The position numbers were made by a program, and so were the translations under genes. Positions 52,084 to 62,572 of a stretch of 64,000 bases of DNA are shown here, piece by piece. Position 1 is the stretch's first letter. Each line of letters starts with the position of its first letter. The DNA lies in assembly GCF_013416775.1 (NCBI RefSeq), contig NZ_SZVI01000003.1, positions 1 to 64,000 on the forward strand, given 5' to 3'. The notes below the pieces were generated by a model that was not told where the DNA came from, did not search any database, and saw only the letters and a list, made by a program, of their open reading frames with translations. This DNA comes from Rhodoferax sp. BLA1. Its GTDB lineage: Bacteria > Pseudomonadota > Gammaproteobacteria > Burkholderiales > Burkholderiaceae_C.

Positions 52084-54088
52084 GCACGGCCACCCCAAAA
52101 CGCGCGGGGGTGGTCATCTGCAGCAGCGAGTCGGTCAACTCCACCAGCTTGAGTTCAACCTGATCCAACTCGGTGCTGCGAGCATTGATGTCCTCAATGC
52201 GTTCGTCGAGTCCACTTGAGGCCTGGCCGATACGGTCAATCGCTTCGAGCCGCCGCACAAAGTTTCTGCGTCGTTCGCGCAGCTGCGAGTCCAGCTGTGA
52301 CGCAGCCGATTTGCTCCAAGCCTCAATATCACCCAGCACGGTCTCATTGACGGTGCGCATGCGGGTGCTCAGCGCCCGCACCAGACGATCCGCAAACTCG
52401 GGCTGCGCCAGTCTGAACGCATTGCCGATACCGAGGTATTGCACATGGCTGCGCTCGATCAGGTCAAGGTCACTCAGGTACGGCTCCATCTGTGGCTCAT
52501 CGGGCACCTGCAGCGAAAAGCCGTATTCGGTATTGAGCTGCAAAAAGGTGGCCGCCAACATGGCGTGGATGTCGAGCCCCTTGGCATGCACTTGGCGCAA
52601 ATTGGCACGCAAGCGATCGAAGGTTTCACCATATGAGCGCTTGATGCCCAGCTTGAAGCCCTTTTGTTTGAGCGCGGCGGTCAGCTGTGCCATCTCATCC
52701 TTGAGTGCCTTGGGCCCGAGCAAACCAAAAATTTCCCGAATCAGTTTCAAATGCACCGAACGCACCGCGTGAATTTTGACGCCGGCCGCATCAAATTCGG
52801 CCTGCTCCTGCGCCACCCGCGCCCGCATGTTTTTGATCACAGGTTGGTTCTTGCCCTGCAGCCCTTTGAGTTCCAGCAACTGCTCGGTCAGGTCGCGGCG
52901 GCGGATGTGCACACAGCGACCGGTCTCTCCGCGCAGCGCAGTGATACCACGGGTCACCGCAGCGCCCAGAATTTTTTGCCGCCGCCCCATGATGTCCTGG
53001 CTCAAGGCGTCTTCCAGCTGCTCCAGGCAACTGCGTTTGAGCAGCGCTGCGTCGTTCTTGACCTTGGCAAGCAGGCCTTTCTGGGCCGACACTGCCACCA
53101 CTTGGTCTACGGGAATACCCAGAATCTCGGCCGAGCCGCGTTTTTGGCGCTCAATCTGTGCCTGGACCTCCTGCGGGCTGTCCAGTGCGTCCCACAAGGT
53201 GTCGATCTTGTTCAGCACCACCAGGCGTGTGGACAGGTCTTGCCCGTCTTCCACCAGGTGTTCACGCCAGATCGACAGATCAGATTGGGTCACCCCGGTG
53301 TCGGCGCCCAGGATAAACACCACCGCCTGCGCTTGCGGGATCAGGCTGACCGTGAGTTCAGGCTCGGCACCAATCGCATTCAAGCCTGGTGTATCCAAAA
53401 TGACCAGGCCCTGCTTGAGCAAAGGGTGGGCGATGTTGATCAAGGCGTGGCGCCACTTGGGCACCTCCAGCAGGCCATGGGCATCCGGCATCACGTTGCC
53501 ATCGTCGCTGTGCCAGAAGCCCAGGGCACGCGCCTCGTCCTGGGTGACACGGCGGGTTTCTGCCACTTTGGCAAAAGCTTCGGCCAGTTGCTTCGGGTTG
53601 TTGACCTCCAGCTCCAGGCGCTCCCACTTCTCGGGTGCCAGGCGCCACTCCATGAGGGACTGCGGCTGCAGGCGGGTCTCGATGGGCAACAGGCGCAAAC
53701 ACGGTGGCACCTCCGGGTCGTAGGCCATCTCGGTGGGACACATGGTGGTGCGCCCGGCGCTGGCAGGCATGATGCGCCGACCATAACCTGCAAAAAAAAT
53801 CGCGTTGATCAACTCCGACTTACCACGCGAAAACTCTGCCACAAAGGCCACAGTCACCTTGTCGACACGCACCTGGGTTTCGAGCCGGTGCAAACGGTCC
53901 TCCACCGATGCATCCAGCAGATCTTGGTCCTTCAACCATTGGGACAACAGCTTGAGGCGCAAGGCAAACTCACGCCGCCAGGCACTGTGCTGGTCAAATT
54001 TGTCGTTGAATGAAGTTCCCAATCTGCCTCCAAAACGTGGGTCGTCGATCAATATAGCACCCTCGCCAACGCGTCCCCTGCGCGACAC
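52073..54088 (-). CDS. Dynamin family GTPase
   Basis: 671 residues from GTG 54088 (TTG 54052 is a shorter alternative). The GTPase domain has FVAEFSRGKSELINAIFF (a P-loop form GxxxxGKS with Ser in place of the usual Gly-Asn), LDTPGLNAIG and LNKIDTLWD, then long alpha-helical stalk regions. Bacterial dynamins of this kind are linked to membrane remodelling and stress. It starts four bases after the mutM stop, so mutM, dynamin and mutY form one likely transcript. Confidence 0.88.
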   Translation of the reverse strand: MSRRGRVGEGAILIDDPRFGGRLGTSFNDKFDQHSAWRREFALRLKLLSQWLKDQDLLDASVEDRLHRLETQVRVDKVTVAFVAEFSRGKSELINAIFFAGYGRRIMPASAGRTTMCPTEMAYDPEVPPCLRLLPIETRLQPQSLMEWRLAPEKWERLELEVNNPKQLAEAFAKVAETRRVTQDEARALGFWHSDDGNVMPDAHGLLEVPKWRHALINIAHPLLKQGLVILDTPGLNAIGAEPELTVSLIPQAQAVVFILGADTGVTQSDLSIWREHLVEDGQDLSTRLVVLNKIDTLWDALDSPQEVQAQIERQKRGSAEILGIPVDQVVAVSAQKGLLAKVKNDAALLKRSCLEQLEDALSQDIMGRRQKILGAAVTRGITALRGETGRCVHIRRRDLTEQLLELKGLQGKNQPVIKNMRARVAQEQAEFDAAGVKIHAVRSVHLKLIREIFGLLGPKALKDEMAQLTAALKQKGFKLGIKRSYGETFDRLRANLRQVHAKGLDIHAMLAATFLQLNTEYGFSLQVPDEPQMEPYLSDLDLIERSHVQYLGIGNAFRLAQPEFADRLVRALSTRMRTVNETVLGDIEAWSKSAASQLDSQLRERRRNFVRRLEAIDRIGQASSGLDERIEDINARSTELDQVELKLVELTDSLLQMTTPARFGVAVHAS

Positions 54089-54091
54089 TTG

Positions 54092-54907
54092 TCAGGCTTT
54101 TTGACAAGTCGGGCAGTAAAACGTGGATCGCTGGCCCTGGCGCAGCAGTTTGATGACCGTGTCACACCGCCTGCACGGTAAACCCGCACGGCCATAAACC
54201 ATGGCTTCCAGCTGGAAATAGCCGGGTTTGCCGTCACTGCTGGAGAAATCGCGCAAAGTGCTGCCCCCCTGCTCCACCGCCCTGGCCAGCACATCACGTA
54301 TCGCCGCATGTAATCTGGTCACCTTGGGTCTGCTGAGTGTATGGGCTGGGCTGGTGGGTCGGATACCAGCCAGAAACAAGGCTTCGGAGGCATAAATATT
54401 GCCCACCCCCACCACCAGCTCACCCGCCAGCAACACCTGTTTGATCGGCGCCTGCCGGCGCTTGAGGCCCTGGGCAAACAGGCCGAGCTCAAAGGCTTCC
54501 GACAAAGGCTCCATGCCCAGATGCCCCAGTAGCTTGATCGCCAGAGAGGCGCTCAAACTCTCCACATACACCACCGCACCAAAACGGCGTGGGTCGTTCA
54601 AGCGCAGACAACCGCGCGTGGTGAGCAGTTCAAAATGGTCATGGACACCCGGAGCAGGCAGATCTGCGGCAAAACGCAGGCTCCCCGACATGCCCAGGTG
54701 CACCAGCAACCAACCCTGACTCAATGCAATCAACAGGTATTTGCCGCGCCGGTCTACGGTTTTGACCGATCGGCCCACCAATTCCTGCGGCAAGCAAGCG
54801 AGCGGCCAGCGCAGCGGTTTGCCCAGGAATACCGCCAACACCTGAGCGCCCTCAATGGCATCCACAAAACTGCGGCGGGTGACTTCTACTTCAGGTAATT
54901 CAGGCAT
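54092..54907 (-). CDS. mutM: Formamidopyrimidine-DNA glycosylase
   Basis: 271 residues beginning MPELPEVE with the catalytic Pro-Glu, beta-lyase Lys in the N-terminal region, and a C-terminal zinc finger (CRRC...CPTCQ). It excises 8-oxoguanine and ring-opened purines. It leads the transcript with the dynamin gene and mutY. Confidence 0.96.
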   Translation of the reverse strand: MPELPEVEVTRRSFVDAIEGAQVLAVFLGKPLRWPLACLPQELVGRSVKTVDRRGKYLLIALSQGWLLVHLGMSGSLRFAADLPAPGVHDHFELLTTRGCLRLNDPRRFGAVVYVESLSASLAIKLLGHLGMEPLSEAFELGLFAQGLKRRQAPIKQVLLAGELVVGVGNIYASEALFLAGIRPTSPAHTLSRPKVTRLHAAIRDVLARAVEQGGSTLRDFSSSDGKPGYFQLEAMVYGRAGLPCRRCDTVIKLLRQGQRSTFYCPTCQKA

Positions 54908-54945
54908 GAGACAAATATCCTTGGGGCTTGGATTATTATGAATGG

Positions 54946-56676
54946 ATGCGCCTCACATCCGTCCTACTGCCCCTGCTGCTGTCCTGCTCGCTCGGGATAC
55001 ATGCCCAGACTGCCAGCCCCAAAGAGCCCGTCTCCAAACGCTCTGCACTGGACGCACCTCTGTTCTATGAAATCTTGCTGGGTGAAATCAACGCCCGCGT
55101 GCAGGAGCCGGGGGCGGCTTTTTCGCTGCTGCTGGATGCGGCGCAAAAAACCAAAGAGCCCGCGTTGTTTCGGCGTGCGGTTCAGGTCGCTTTGCAGGCG
55201 CGCTCAGGCGACTCCGCACTGCAGGCCGCCAGAGCCTGGAGCCAGGCCATTCCCGACTCCAGGGAAGCGAACCATTTTGTCGTGCAGATTCTGCTCGGCT
55301 TGAACCGTGTTGCCGAGACCCAGGAGGTCCTCAAACGCGAGATCAGCTTGGCCCCCGCCAAAGAGCGACGTGATTTGATCTGGTCTCTGCCCCAAGCATT
55401 TGAGCGCATGAGTGATCGGCCACTGGCAGCCTCCACCATCCAAAAAGCCCTGAGCCCTTGGCTCAGCGACCCAGGCTTGGGCGCCACCGCGTGGGCCGTC
55501 GTCGGGCGTTTGTGGCAAGCCGCCAATGACAACACCAAGGCCCTGGATGCCGCCACCAAGGGCTTGGCCATGGACCCACGCTCCGAACACCCGGCGCTTC
55601 TGGCGCTGTCGCTGATGCAGCCACAGACGCCCCAGGCCGAGAGTCTGGTCAAGAAACATTTGCCCAATGCCCGGCCAGAGTTCCGCATGGCCTACATCAA
55701 GGTTCTGCTGAAAAACCGACGCGAAGACGAAGCACAGCGCCAGTTGCAAACCATCCGGACCGACACCCCCGACTACCCCGATGCCTGGCTGATTGACGGC
55801 GCATTGGCCATGCAGGCTGGCCAGTCTGCCCTGGCTGAAAGACAGTTCCAGCGTTACCTGGAGCTGGTTGACGCCCAGCCTGCGCTGCAACAAGCAGCAG
55901 AGACCAAACGCGGCCGCTCACAAGCCTTTTTGTCCTTGTCGCAGCTGGCGCAACAGCGCAAGGATCTCCAAGCCGCCGAGGCCTGGTTGCAACGGATCGA
56001 CAACCCGGAAGATGTGTTGCGTGCACAGGTCCGCCGGGCCGCGTTGATCGCCAAACAAGGCCGGGTGGACGAGGCCATCAGCTTGATCCAGAGTCTGCCC
56101 GAGAACTCGGATGCCGACGCCGGTCTCAAACGCTCGGCCGAGGTGCAGCTGCTGCGGGATGAAAAACTCTACGCCCGTGCGCGCGACAGACTGCAGCAAC
56201 TCACCACACAGTTTCCCGACGACCTCGAACTTCTCTACGAATTGGCCATGGCACATGAGAAACTGGGCAACCTGGCTGAGATGGAACGTCTGTTGCGTAC
56301 ACTGATAGCAGCCCGGCCGGATGACGCCAACGCCTACAACGCCCTGGGTTATTCGCTGGCCGACCACAACATGCGGCTGCCCGAAGCCATCACACTGATC
56401 AAAAAAGCCCTGGAGCTTTCACCCAACAACCCCTTTATCACCGACAGCCTGGCCTGGGCCGAGTTCCGCAGCGGCAACTTCACCGAGGCTGTGCGGCTGT
56501 TGCGCAGTGCGTACAAAGAGCGGCCAGACGCTGAAATTGCCGCCCATTTGGGCGAGGTACTGTGGCAAGCGGGTCAGCAGCAAGAGGCCATCCAGGTGTT
56601 TCGTGATGGTCTCAAAATCAATCCCGACAACGACACCCTCAGCGACACCATCCAACGCCTGCGTGTTCCGCTGTGA
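54946..56676 (+). CDS. Secreted tetratricopeptide-repeat protein
   Basis: About 576 residues. A signal peptide ([21 protein letters not shown]) is followed by many TPR-like helical pairs along the whole length, clearest near the end ([44 protein letters not shown]). Such proteins preceding lolB are common in Comamonadaceae and probably act in the periplasm. Its stop overlaps the lolB GTG by four bases, so the two are coupled, which fits an envelope function. Confidence 0.88.
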   Translation: MRLTSVLLPLLLSCSLGIHAQTASPKEPVSKRSALDAPLFYEILLGEINARVQEPGAAFSLLLDAAQKTKEPALFRRAVQVALQARSGDSALQAARAWSQAIPDSREANHFVVQILLGLNRVAETQEVLKREISLAPAKERRDLIWSLPQAFERMSDRPLAASTIQKALSPWLSDPGLGATAWAVVGRLWQAANDNTKALDAATKGLAMDPRSEHPALLALSLMQPQTPQAESLVKKHLPNARPEFRMAYIKVLLKNRREDEAQRQLQTIRTDTPDYPDAWLIDGALAMQAGQSALAERQFQRYLELVDAQPALQQAAETKRGRSQAFLSLSQLAQQRKDLQAAEAWLQRIDNPEDVLRAQVRRAALIAKQGRVDEAISLIQSLPENSDADAGLKRSAEVQLLRDEKLYARARDRLQQLTTQFPDDLELLYELAMAHEKLGNLAEMERLLRTLIAARPDDANAYNALGYSLADHNMRLPEAITLIKKALELSPNNPFITDSLAWAEFRSGNFTEAVRLLRSAYKERPDAEIAAHLGEVLWQAGQQQEAIQVFRDGLKINPDNDTLSDTIQRLRVPL

Positions 56677-57191
56677 AGAGTCGCCGCGCCGTACTCGCCT
56701 CGGGCATATTGTCAGCTATATTTTTAGCAGCTGGGTGTGCAAGCAATACAAGGGCTAGGGGCAAAAATGGTCTTGAACCTCTGATCTGGCGCGGGCGTTT
56801 GTCCTTGCGTGTGCAGGAGGATGCCAAGGCGGTATCGCAACAAGGCCAGTCCTTCAGTGCAGCCTTTGAATTGCAGGGCAACCCGGCGCAGGGCGAGTTG
56901 CAGTTCTTCACCCCACTGGGCAGCACGGCCGCCGCCTTGTCCTGGTCACCCACTGGGGCGTTGCTGCAGGCCCGGGGCGAAACGCGTGAGTTCAGCGATC
57001 TGACGCAGTTGCTCACCTCCTTGCTGGGCACCGATGTGCCGGTGGCCGCCTTGTTTGCCTGGCTCGAAGGCCAGCCACAGGTGGTGCCTGGCTGGCAGGT
57101 TGATCTGTCGCAAAGAGCGCAAGGCAAAATCCAGGCGCGCCGCACCTCGCCCGAACCAGTTGCTGAACTGCGGGTGCTGCTCGACGACTGA
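56673..57191 (+). CDS. lolB: Outer membrane lipoprotein LolB
   Basis: 172 residues. A signal peptide with lipobox LAAGC is followed by the LolB beta barrel (IWRGRLSLRVQEDA, FELQGNPAQGELQFFTPLG, WLEGQP). LolB inserts lipoproteins into the outer membrane. GTG start at 56673. The codons for the signal peptide core, the lipobox and the residues just after (about ILSAIFLAAGCASNTRARG) lie within a copy of the dispersed palindromic repeat, so the export signal seems to be made from repeat sequence. Confidence 0.88.
   Translation: MKSRRAVLASGILSAIFLAAGCASNTRARGKNGLEPLIWRGRLSLRVQEDAKAVSQQGQSFSAAFELQGNPAQGELQFFTPLGSTAAALSWSPTGALLQARGETREFSDLTQLLTSLLGTDVPVAALFAWLEGQPQVVPGWQVDLSQRAQGKIQARRTSPEPVAELRVLLDD
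56711..56769. repeat. Dispersed palindromic repeat inside lolB (signal peptide)
   Basis: CAGCTATATTTTTAGCAGCTG on the left, ACAAGGGCTAGGGGCAAAAA on the right, matching the long form of the repeat family. The centre is degenerate (GGGTGTGCAAGCAAT). Confidence 0.6.
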
Positions 57192-57216
57192 CTTCCAGGC
57201 TTTTTCCCTTGCCACC

Positions 57217-58053
57217 ATGAAATCCATCTACGATATTTGCGCGCCTGCCAAGCTCAACCTCTTTTTGCACATCGTGGGACGCCGCCCCGACGGCTACCAT
57301 TTGCTCGAATCGGTGTTCATGCTGATCGATTGGAGCGACACATTGCACGTCGAGTTACGCCAGGATGGTCAGATCAGCCGGGAAGACCTGAGCACACCCC
57401 TGCCGCCCAACGACCTGATAGTGCGCGCTGCGCAGGCGCTGCAACAAGCCAGTGGCACAAGCTACGGCGCCCATATTTGCATCGATAAACAGATACCAGC
57501 ACAAGCCGGCATGGGTGGTGGCTCGTCCGATGCCGCCAGCACCTTGCTGGCCTTGAACCGCTTGTGGGGTCTGAACCTGAGCCTGGCGAGCCTGAAGGCC
57601 ATTGGCCTGAAACTCGGTGCTGACGTGCCTTTTTTCCTGGGGGGTAACAACGCCTGGGTCACCGGTATTGGCGAGATCATGACCCCCGTAGAGGTGCCTC
57701 CCGCACGGTTTGTGGTGGTCAAACCAAACCAAGGTTTGGAAACCCAGAGAATTTTTTCTCATCCAGATTTGAAAAGAGACACCAAATCCGCTATACTTTC
57801 AGGCTTCGCTGCAGACGCCTTTGGCTTCGGTCAAAACGACTTGCAGAGTGTTGCCGAGAAGTTATGCCCTGAAATCAGCCAAGCTTTGGATTGGTTAAAA
57901 ACTTCAGGACTGCCTGGTCGGATGACTGGCTCTGGAAGTGCGGTGTTTGCGCAAACGTTGCATAATTTTGAAACGCGCAGTTCGTCTGGGTCGTTTCAAG
58001 TCAGGTTGTGCAACAACCTGCCAGCACATCCCCTGCAAGGGTGGGCTGTCTAG
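57217..58053 (+). CDS. ispE: 4-diphosphocytidyl-2-C-methyl-D-erythritol kinase
   Basis: 278 residues of the GHMP kinase family: APAKLNLFLHIVGRRPDGYH, the ATP loop IPAQAGMGGGSSDAAS, and the C-terminal MTGSGSAVFAQ. IspE is the ATP-dependent kinase of the methylerythritol-phosphate isoprenoid pathway. It is 25 bp after lolB. A sigma70-like promoter lies within its 3' part at 57769-57797. Confidence 0.96.
   Translation: MKSIYDICAPAKLNLFLHIVGRRPDGYHLLESVFMLIDWSDTLHVELRQDGQISREDLSTPLPPNDLIVRAAQALQQASGTSYGAHICIDKQIPAQAGMGGGSSDAASTLLALNRLWGLNLSLASLKAIGLKLGADVPFFLGGNNAWVTGIGEIMTPVEVPPARFVVVKPNQGLETQRIFSHPDLKRDTKSAILSGFAADAFGFGQNDLQSVAEKLCPEISQALDWLKTSGLPGRMTGSGSAVFAQTLHNFETRSSSGSFQVRLCNNLPAHPLQGWAV
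57769..57797 (+). promoter_or_regulatory. Sigma70-type promoter inside ispE
   Basis: TTGAAA (57769-57774) and TATACT (57792-57797) with the ideal 17-base spacer, each one base from consensus. It would drive tRNA-Gln and prs, about 300 bp downstream, independently of lolB-ispE. Confidence 0.55.
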
Positions 58054-58095
58054 GATAGGTTTATCGGTGTGTCATGCTGCATGATGCACCCGTGT

Positions 58096-58172
58096 AGGGG
58101 AGTCGCCAAGCTGGTTAAGGCACTGGATTTTGATTCCAGCATGCGAAGGTTCGAATCCTTCTTCCCCTGCCA
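58096..58172 (+). tRNA. tRNA-Gln (anticodon TTG)
   Basis: A 77-nt cloverleaf with encoded CCA. Acceptor AGGGGAG/TTCCCCT, anticodon stem CTGGA/TCCAG with loop TTTTGAT giving TTG, T-arm GAAGG-TTCGAAT-CCTTC. It lies between ispE and prs, the usual betaproteobacterial place. Confidence 0.95.
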
Positions 58173-58235
58173 AATATTCTTGCATGTTGTTTGGCAACAT
58201 GCCGAAGTAACAGCGATCTACCAGTTGGGAACACC

Positions 58236-59213
58236 ATGCAATCCGATCAACCGCCCGAGTTCATGGTTTTCACCGGCAATGCCAACCCCGCGTTGGCAGC
58301 AGACATTGCAAGCCACCTCAAAACCGGTGTGGGTGCTGCAGAAGTGGGTCGTTTCTCGGATGGTGAAGTCACCGTCGAAATCAAACAAAACGTGCGTGCC
58401 CGCGATGTGTTCGTGGTGCAGAGCACTTGCCAGCCGACCAACGAAAACCTGATGGAATTGCTGATCATGGTCGATGCGCTTAAGCGTGCATCTGCTGAAC
58501 GGATCAGCGCGGTGATCCCCTACTTTGGTTACGCCCGGCAAGACCGCCGCCCGCGCTCCAGCCGGGTGCCGATCTCAGCCAAGGTGGTCGCCAACATGCT
58601 GCAGGCCGTGGGTGTGGCCCGGGTGTTGACCATGGACTTGCATGCCGACCAGATTCAGGGCTTTTTTGACATCCCGGTGGACAACATTTACGCCTCGCCG
58701 GTGTTGCTCGGTGACCTGCGTCAGAAAAATTACGACGACCTGATTGTGGTCTCCCCCGACGTGGGTGGTGTGGTGCGTGCACGTGCGCTGGCCAAACAAC
58801 TCGGTTGTGACCTGGCCATCATCGACAAACGCCGCCCCAAGGCCAATGTCAGTGAAGTGATGCATGTGATCGGTGAAATTGAAGGCCGCAACTGCGTCAT
58901 CATGGACGACATGATCGACACCGCGGGTACGCTGGTCAAAGCGGCAGAGGTGCTCAAACAACGCGGTGCCAAAAAGGTATATGCCTATTGCACCCACCCG
59001 ATCTTTTCCGGCCCGGCGATCGACCGCATCAGCAACGGCCAGGCCCTGGACGAAGTGGTGGTGACCAACACCATCCCGCTGAGCCCCAACGCCATGGCCT
59101 GCCACAAGATCCGGCAGCTCAATGTGGCACCGCTCATCGCCGAAACCATCCACCGGATTGCCCTGGGCAAGTCGGTCATGAGTTTGTTTTCTGATCAGGA
59201 CAACCTGTTCTGA
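58236..59213 (+). CDS. prs: Ribose-phosphate pyrophosphokinase
   Basis: 325 residues with the PRPP synthetase signature: [35 protein letters not shown], the ATP/metal region [17 protein letters not shown] and the PRPP loop [12 protein letters not shown]. It makes PRPP for nucleotide, His and Trp synthesis. The frame is open upstream to 58191, but MQSDQPPEF is the natural start. Confidence 0.96.
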   Translation: MQSDQPPEFMVFTGNANPALAADIASHLKTGVGAAEVGRFSDGEVTVEIKQNVRARDVFVVQSTCQPTNENLMELLIMVDALKRASAERISAVIPYFGYARQDRRPRSSRVPISAKVVANMLQAVGVARVLTMDLHADQIQGFFDIPVDNIYASPVLLGDLRQKNYDDLIVVSPDVGGVVRARALAKQLGCDLAIIDKRRPKANVSEVMHVIGEIEGRNCVIMDDMIDTAGTLVKAAEVLKQRGAKKVYAYCTHPIFSGPAIDRISNGQALDEVVVTNTIPLSPNAMACHKIRQLNVAPLIAETIHRIALGKSVMSLFSDQDNLF

Positions 59214-59234
59214 CCGGAATCTCAAGTGGCTCGT

Positions 59235-59263
59235 GCGCCCATTCGGGGTGCCGGGCTTTTTTT
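59235..59263 (+). terminator. Possible terminator after prs
   Basis: A short stem GCGCCC/GGGTGC with one G-T pair and an ATTCG loop, then CGGGC and seven T residues. The T run is a few bases from the stem, so it is weak. Confidence 0.4.
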
Positions 59264-59309
59264 AGTCAGGGTCGCACTGGTCGCGGTCGGCCCCATCAGG
59301 AGTTAGAAC

Positions 59310-59966
59310 ATGAAATTAGTCGCTTTTGAGCGCGCCAAGCAAGGTACGGGTGCGAGCCGCCGTCTGCGCATCACTGGTCGCACACCCGGTATCGTTTACG
59401 GTGGTGCCACCGAGCCCCAACTGATCGAGGTGGACCACAACGCCCTGTGGCACGCCCTGAAGAAGGAAGCCTTCCACGCCAGCGTTCTGGACATGGACAT
59501 CGGTGGCAAGGAACAAAAGGTTCTGCTGCGCGACGTGCAAGTGCACCCGTTCAAACAATTGGTTCTGCATGTGGACTTCCAGCGCGTGGATGCCAACACC
59601 AAGTTGCACATGAAGGTGCCATTGCACTTCGTGGGTGACGACCAGTCCGTCGCGGTTAAGTCTGAAGGTTGTATCGCCAACCACGTGATCAGTGAACTCG
59701 ACGTGTTGTGCCTGCCCGCTGACTTGCCTGAATTCATCACCGTGGACCTGAGCGGCCTGCGCAAGGGCAGCTCGCTGCACCTGCAAGACCTGCCTCTGCC
59801 CAAGGGTGTCAAGGCCGTCTCGCACGGTAGCGACAAGAACCCGGTGGTGGTGTCGGTGGTGGTGGTTGCCGCTGCCGAAGCACCCGCCGCTGAAGCAGCA
59901 CCTGCTGCTGACGCCGCAGCCAAGCCAGCTGGCAAAGCAGGCGCCAAACCCGCTGCCAAGAAATAA
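59310..59966 (+). CDS. rplY: 50S ribosomal protein L25 (general stress protein CTC form)
   Basis: 218 residues: an N-terminal 5S rRNA-binding L25 domain ([21 protein letters not shown]) and the C-terminal TL5/CTC domain, ending in an Ala/Lys-rich tail ([18 protein letters not shown]...). It follows prs and has the GGAG ribosome site. A terminator follows. Confidence 0.96.
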   Translation: MKLVAFERAKQGTGASRRLRITGRTPGIVYGGATEPQLIEVDHNALWHALKKEAFHASVLDMDIGGKEQKVLLRDVQVHPFKQLVLHVDFQRVDANTKLHMKVPLHFVGDDQSVAVKSEGCIANHVISELDVLCLPADLPEFITVDLSGLRKGSSLHLQDLPLPKGVKAVSHGSDKNPVVVSVVVVAAAEAPAAEAAPAADAAAKPAGKAGAKPAAKK

Positions 59967-59986
59967 GTCCTCTGCGACTATGCAAG

Positions 59987-60010
59987 AGCCCACTTCGGTG
60001 GGCTTTTTTT
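59987..60010 (+). terminator. Rho-independent terminator after rplY
   Basis: Stem AGCCCAC/GTGGGCT with a TTCG tetraloop, followed by seven T residues. Strong form. It separates rplY from pth. Confidence 0.9.
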
Positions 60011-60035
60011 ATGGCCCGCTTGCATAATTCACACC

Positions 60036-60704
60036 ATGATTCGACTCTTTGTTGGCCTCGGCAACCCCGGGCCGGACTACTCAGCCACCCGCCACAACGC
60101 CGGGTTTTGGTGGCTCGACGCCGTTGCCAAGGCACTTAACACCTCGCTGGTGTTTGACAAAAGTTACCACGGCCTGACCGCGCGCACCGTGGTCAACGGC
60201 CAAAACGTCTGGCTGCTGGCGCCCCAGACCTTCATGAACCTGAGTGGCAAATCGGTGGCGGCGCTGGCCAACTTTTTCAAGATCAGTCCGCAGGAGATGC
60301 TGGTGGCACATGACGAGCTGGACATCGCGCCTGGAGAGGCCAAGCTCAAGTTGGGTGGCAGCCACGCTGGCCACAACGGCCTGCGCGACATCCACGCCCA
60401 ACTCGGCACCGACCAGTATTGGCGCCTGCGCTTGGGGGTGGGCCACCCGGGCAACAAGGCAGAGGTGGTGCACTGGGTGCTGAAAAAGCCCTCGCCTGAC
60501 CACCGCATCGCCATAGAACAAACCATTGACCGCGCGCTCAAGGCCCTGCCACAGCTGCTGGCGGGTGACATGGAACAGGCCACCCGTTTGATCCACACCA
60601 GCAAGCCCCCCCGGCCAAAAATCCCCCGCCCTGCGCCGCCTGTAGCCTTGCCACCCGCAGACGCAGACCCCAACAGCTCCGTCATGAAAGTGGCCACACC
60701 ATGA
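60036..60704 (+). CDS. pth: Peptidyl-tRNA hydrolase
   Basis: 222 residues: [20 protein letters not shown] with the catalytic His, [29 protein letters not shown] and [13 protein letters not shown] are intact. It recycles peptidyl-tRNA that falls off ribosomes. The C-terminus carries about 25 extra Pro-rich residues ([19 protein letters not shown]) beyond the usual length. The stop overlaps the next ATG by four bases. Confidence 0.95.
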   Translation: MIRLFVGLGNPGPDYSATRHNAGFWWLDAVAKALNTSLVFDKSYHGLTARTVVNGQNVWLLAPQTFMNLSGKSVAALANFFKISPQEMLVAHDELDIAPGEAKLKLGGSHAGHNGLRDIHAQLGTDQYWRLRLGVGHPGNKAEVVHWVLKKPSPDHRIAIEQTIDRALKALPQLLAGDMEQATRLIHTSKPPRPKIPRPAPPVALPPADADPNSSVMKVATP

Positions 60705-61171
60705 ACACCCAGCGCTGGTCAATTGCTTTAATAGTTATAGCTGCCAGCGCTTTCTCCACCTGGGCTAGAGCCGAAAATATCTATAAATGTGGCACAAGCT
60801 ACAGCCAGTCTCCGTGCCCGGGCGGCAAACTGCTGGACGTCGATGACAGTCGCGACCCCCAACAGAAAAAACTCAAGGACGAAATCACCCAGCGTGATGC
60901 CGAGCTGGCCCGGGATATGGAAAGAGACCGTCTGACCAACGAAAAAGCGTTGCGTGCGGCCGACGCCAAACGCCCCTTTGCGCCCTCACCCCCTGCTCAG
61001 GTGGTGGTGGTTCGGGAAGAGCCTGTGCTCATCAAACCCAAGCGTTTTAAACACAAAACCGCCAAACAACTGGGTTTTGTGGCCGAGGTGCCCGAGGCAC
61101 GGCGCCCGCCCGTCAAAAAGAAATCTGCCAAGAAAAACGGCGCCGAAAACCCAACCTTAGGGCAGCGCTGA
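60701..61171 (+). CDS. Small secreted DUF4124-like protein
   Basis: 156 residues. A signal peptide ([17 protein letters not shown]) leads to a Cys-containing [16 protein letters not shown] segment that resembles DUF4124 domains, then charged coiled-coil sequence and a Lys-rich tail (KKKSAKKNG). The signal peptide is encoded by a copy of the dispersed repeat (60720-60780). It is coupled to pth by an ATGA overlap. Function unknown. Confidence 0.7.
   Translation: MNTQRWSIALIVIAASAFSTWARAENIYKCGTSYSQSPCPGGKLLDVDDSRDPQQKKLKDEITQRDAELARDMERDRLTNEKALRAADAKRPFAPSPPAQVVVVREEPVLIKPKRFKHKTAKQLGFVAEVPEARRPPVKKKSAKKNGAENPTLGQR
60720..60780. repeat. Dispersed palindromic repeat inside the 60.7-kb gene (signal peptide)
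   Basis: AATAGTTATAGCTGCCAGCGC, a short centre, then GGGCTAGAGCCGAAAAT. This copy is of the AGCGCTT subtype of the family. Confidence 0.6.
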
Positions 61172-61219
61172 CACTACCCGGTCAGCGTGCACTGTGCGAC
61201 ACAGCCAGCAGCCCAGTGA

Positions 61220-61988
<769 letters not shown>

Positions 61989-62009
61989 GGTGTTCTCCAG
62001 TTAAACAGG

Positions 62010-62507
62010 TCAGGCGGCAGACGCGCCGCGCACTTTGGCCAGCAGCCGCTGGTTGACACCCGGCGACACAAAAGCGTCCACCTCACCACCCAGGGTGGCG
62101 ATCTCGCGCACCAGGGTGCTCGATATGAACTGGTATTTGTCGCTGGGTGCCAGAAAAATCGTTTCAACCTTGGGCATCAGGGTGCGGTTCATGCCCGCCA
62201 GCTGGAATTCGTAATCAAAGTCGGTCACCGCGCGCAGGCCACGCACCATCACCTTGGCGCCCCGGCTGATGACAAAGTCACGCAGCAGGCCGTGAAACTC
62301 CGCCACCTCGACACCCGGCACATCGGACAAAGCGGTGTGCGCCATGTCCAGCCGTTCCTGCACCGAAAACATGGTTTTTTTATGGTGCCCGGCCGCCACC
62401 GCGACGATCACCTGGTCAAACAGCTGGGCAGCACGGCGCACGATGTCTTCATGCCCCAGGGTGATCGGGTCAAAGGTGCCGGGGTAAATCGCTATCAGGT
62501 GGGGCAT
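62010..62507 (-). CDS. coaD: Phosphopantetheine adenylyltransferase
   Basis: 165 residues with the nucleotidyltransferase start YPGTFDPITLGHEDIVRRA (T/HxGH motif) and VMVRGLRAVTDFDYEFQLAGMN. It catalyses the fourth step of coenzyme A synthesis. rsmD lies upstream on the same strand, the common rsmD-coaD pair. Confidence 0.96.
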   Translation of the reverse strand: MPHLIAIYPGTFDPITLGHEDIVRRAAQLFDQVIVAVAAGHHKKTMFSVQERLDMAHTALSDVPGVEVAEFHGLLRDFVISRGAKVMVRGLRAVTDFDYEFQLAGMNRTLMPKVETIFLAPSDKYQFISSTLVREIATLGGEVDAFVSPGVNQRLLAKVRGASAA

Positions 62508-62572
62508 GGTTCAGGTTTCTTGCCAAGGGATGAGGCCGATTATCGTGCCGCACTGCCCCGGGCTGGCCGCCT

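Noticed and set aside
52664..54013. A 449-codon plus-strand frame antisense to the dynamin gene
   Set aside because: Shadow of a gene with clear GTPase motifs; composition is His/Gln-rich as expected for an antisense frame.
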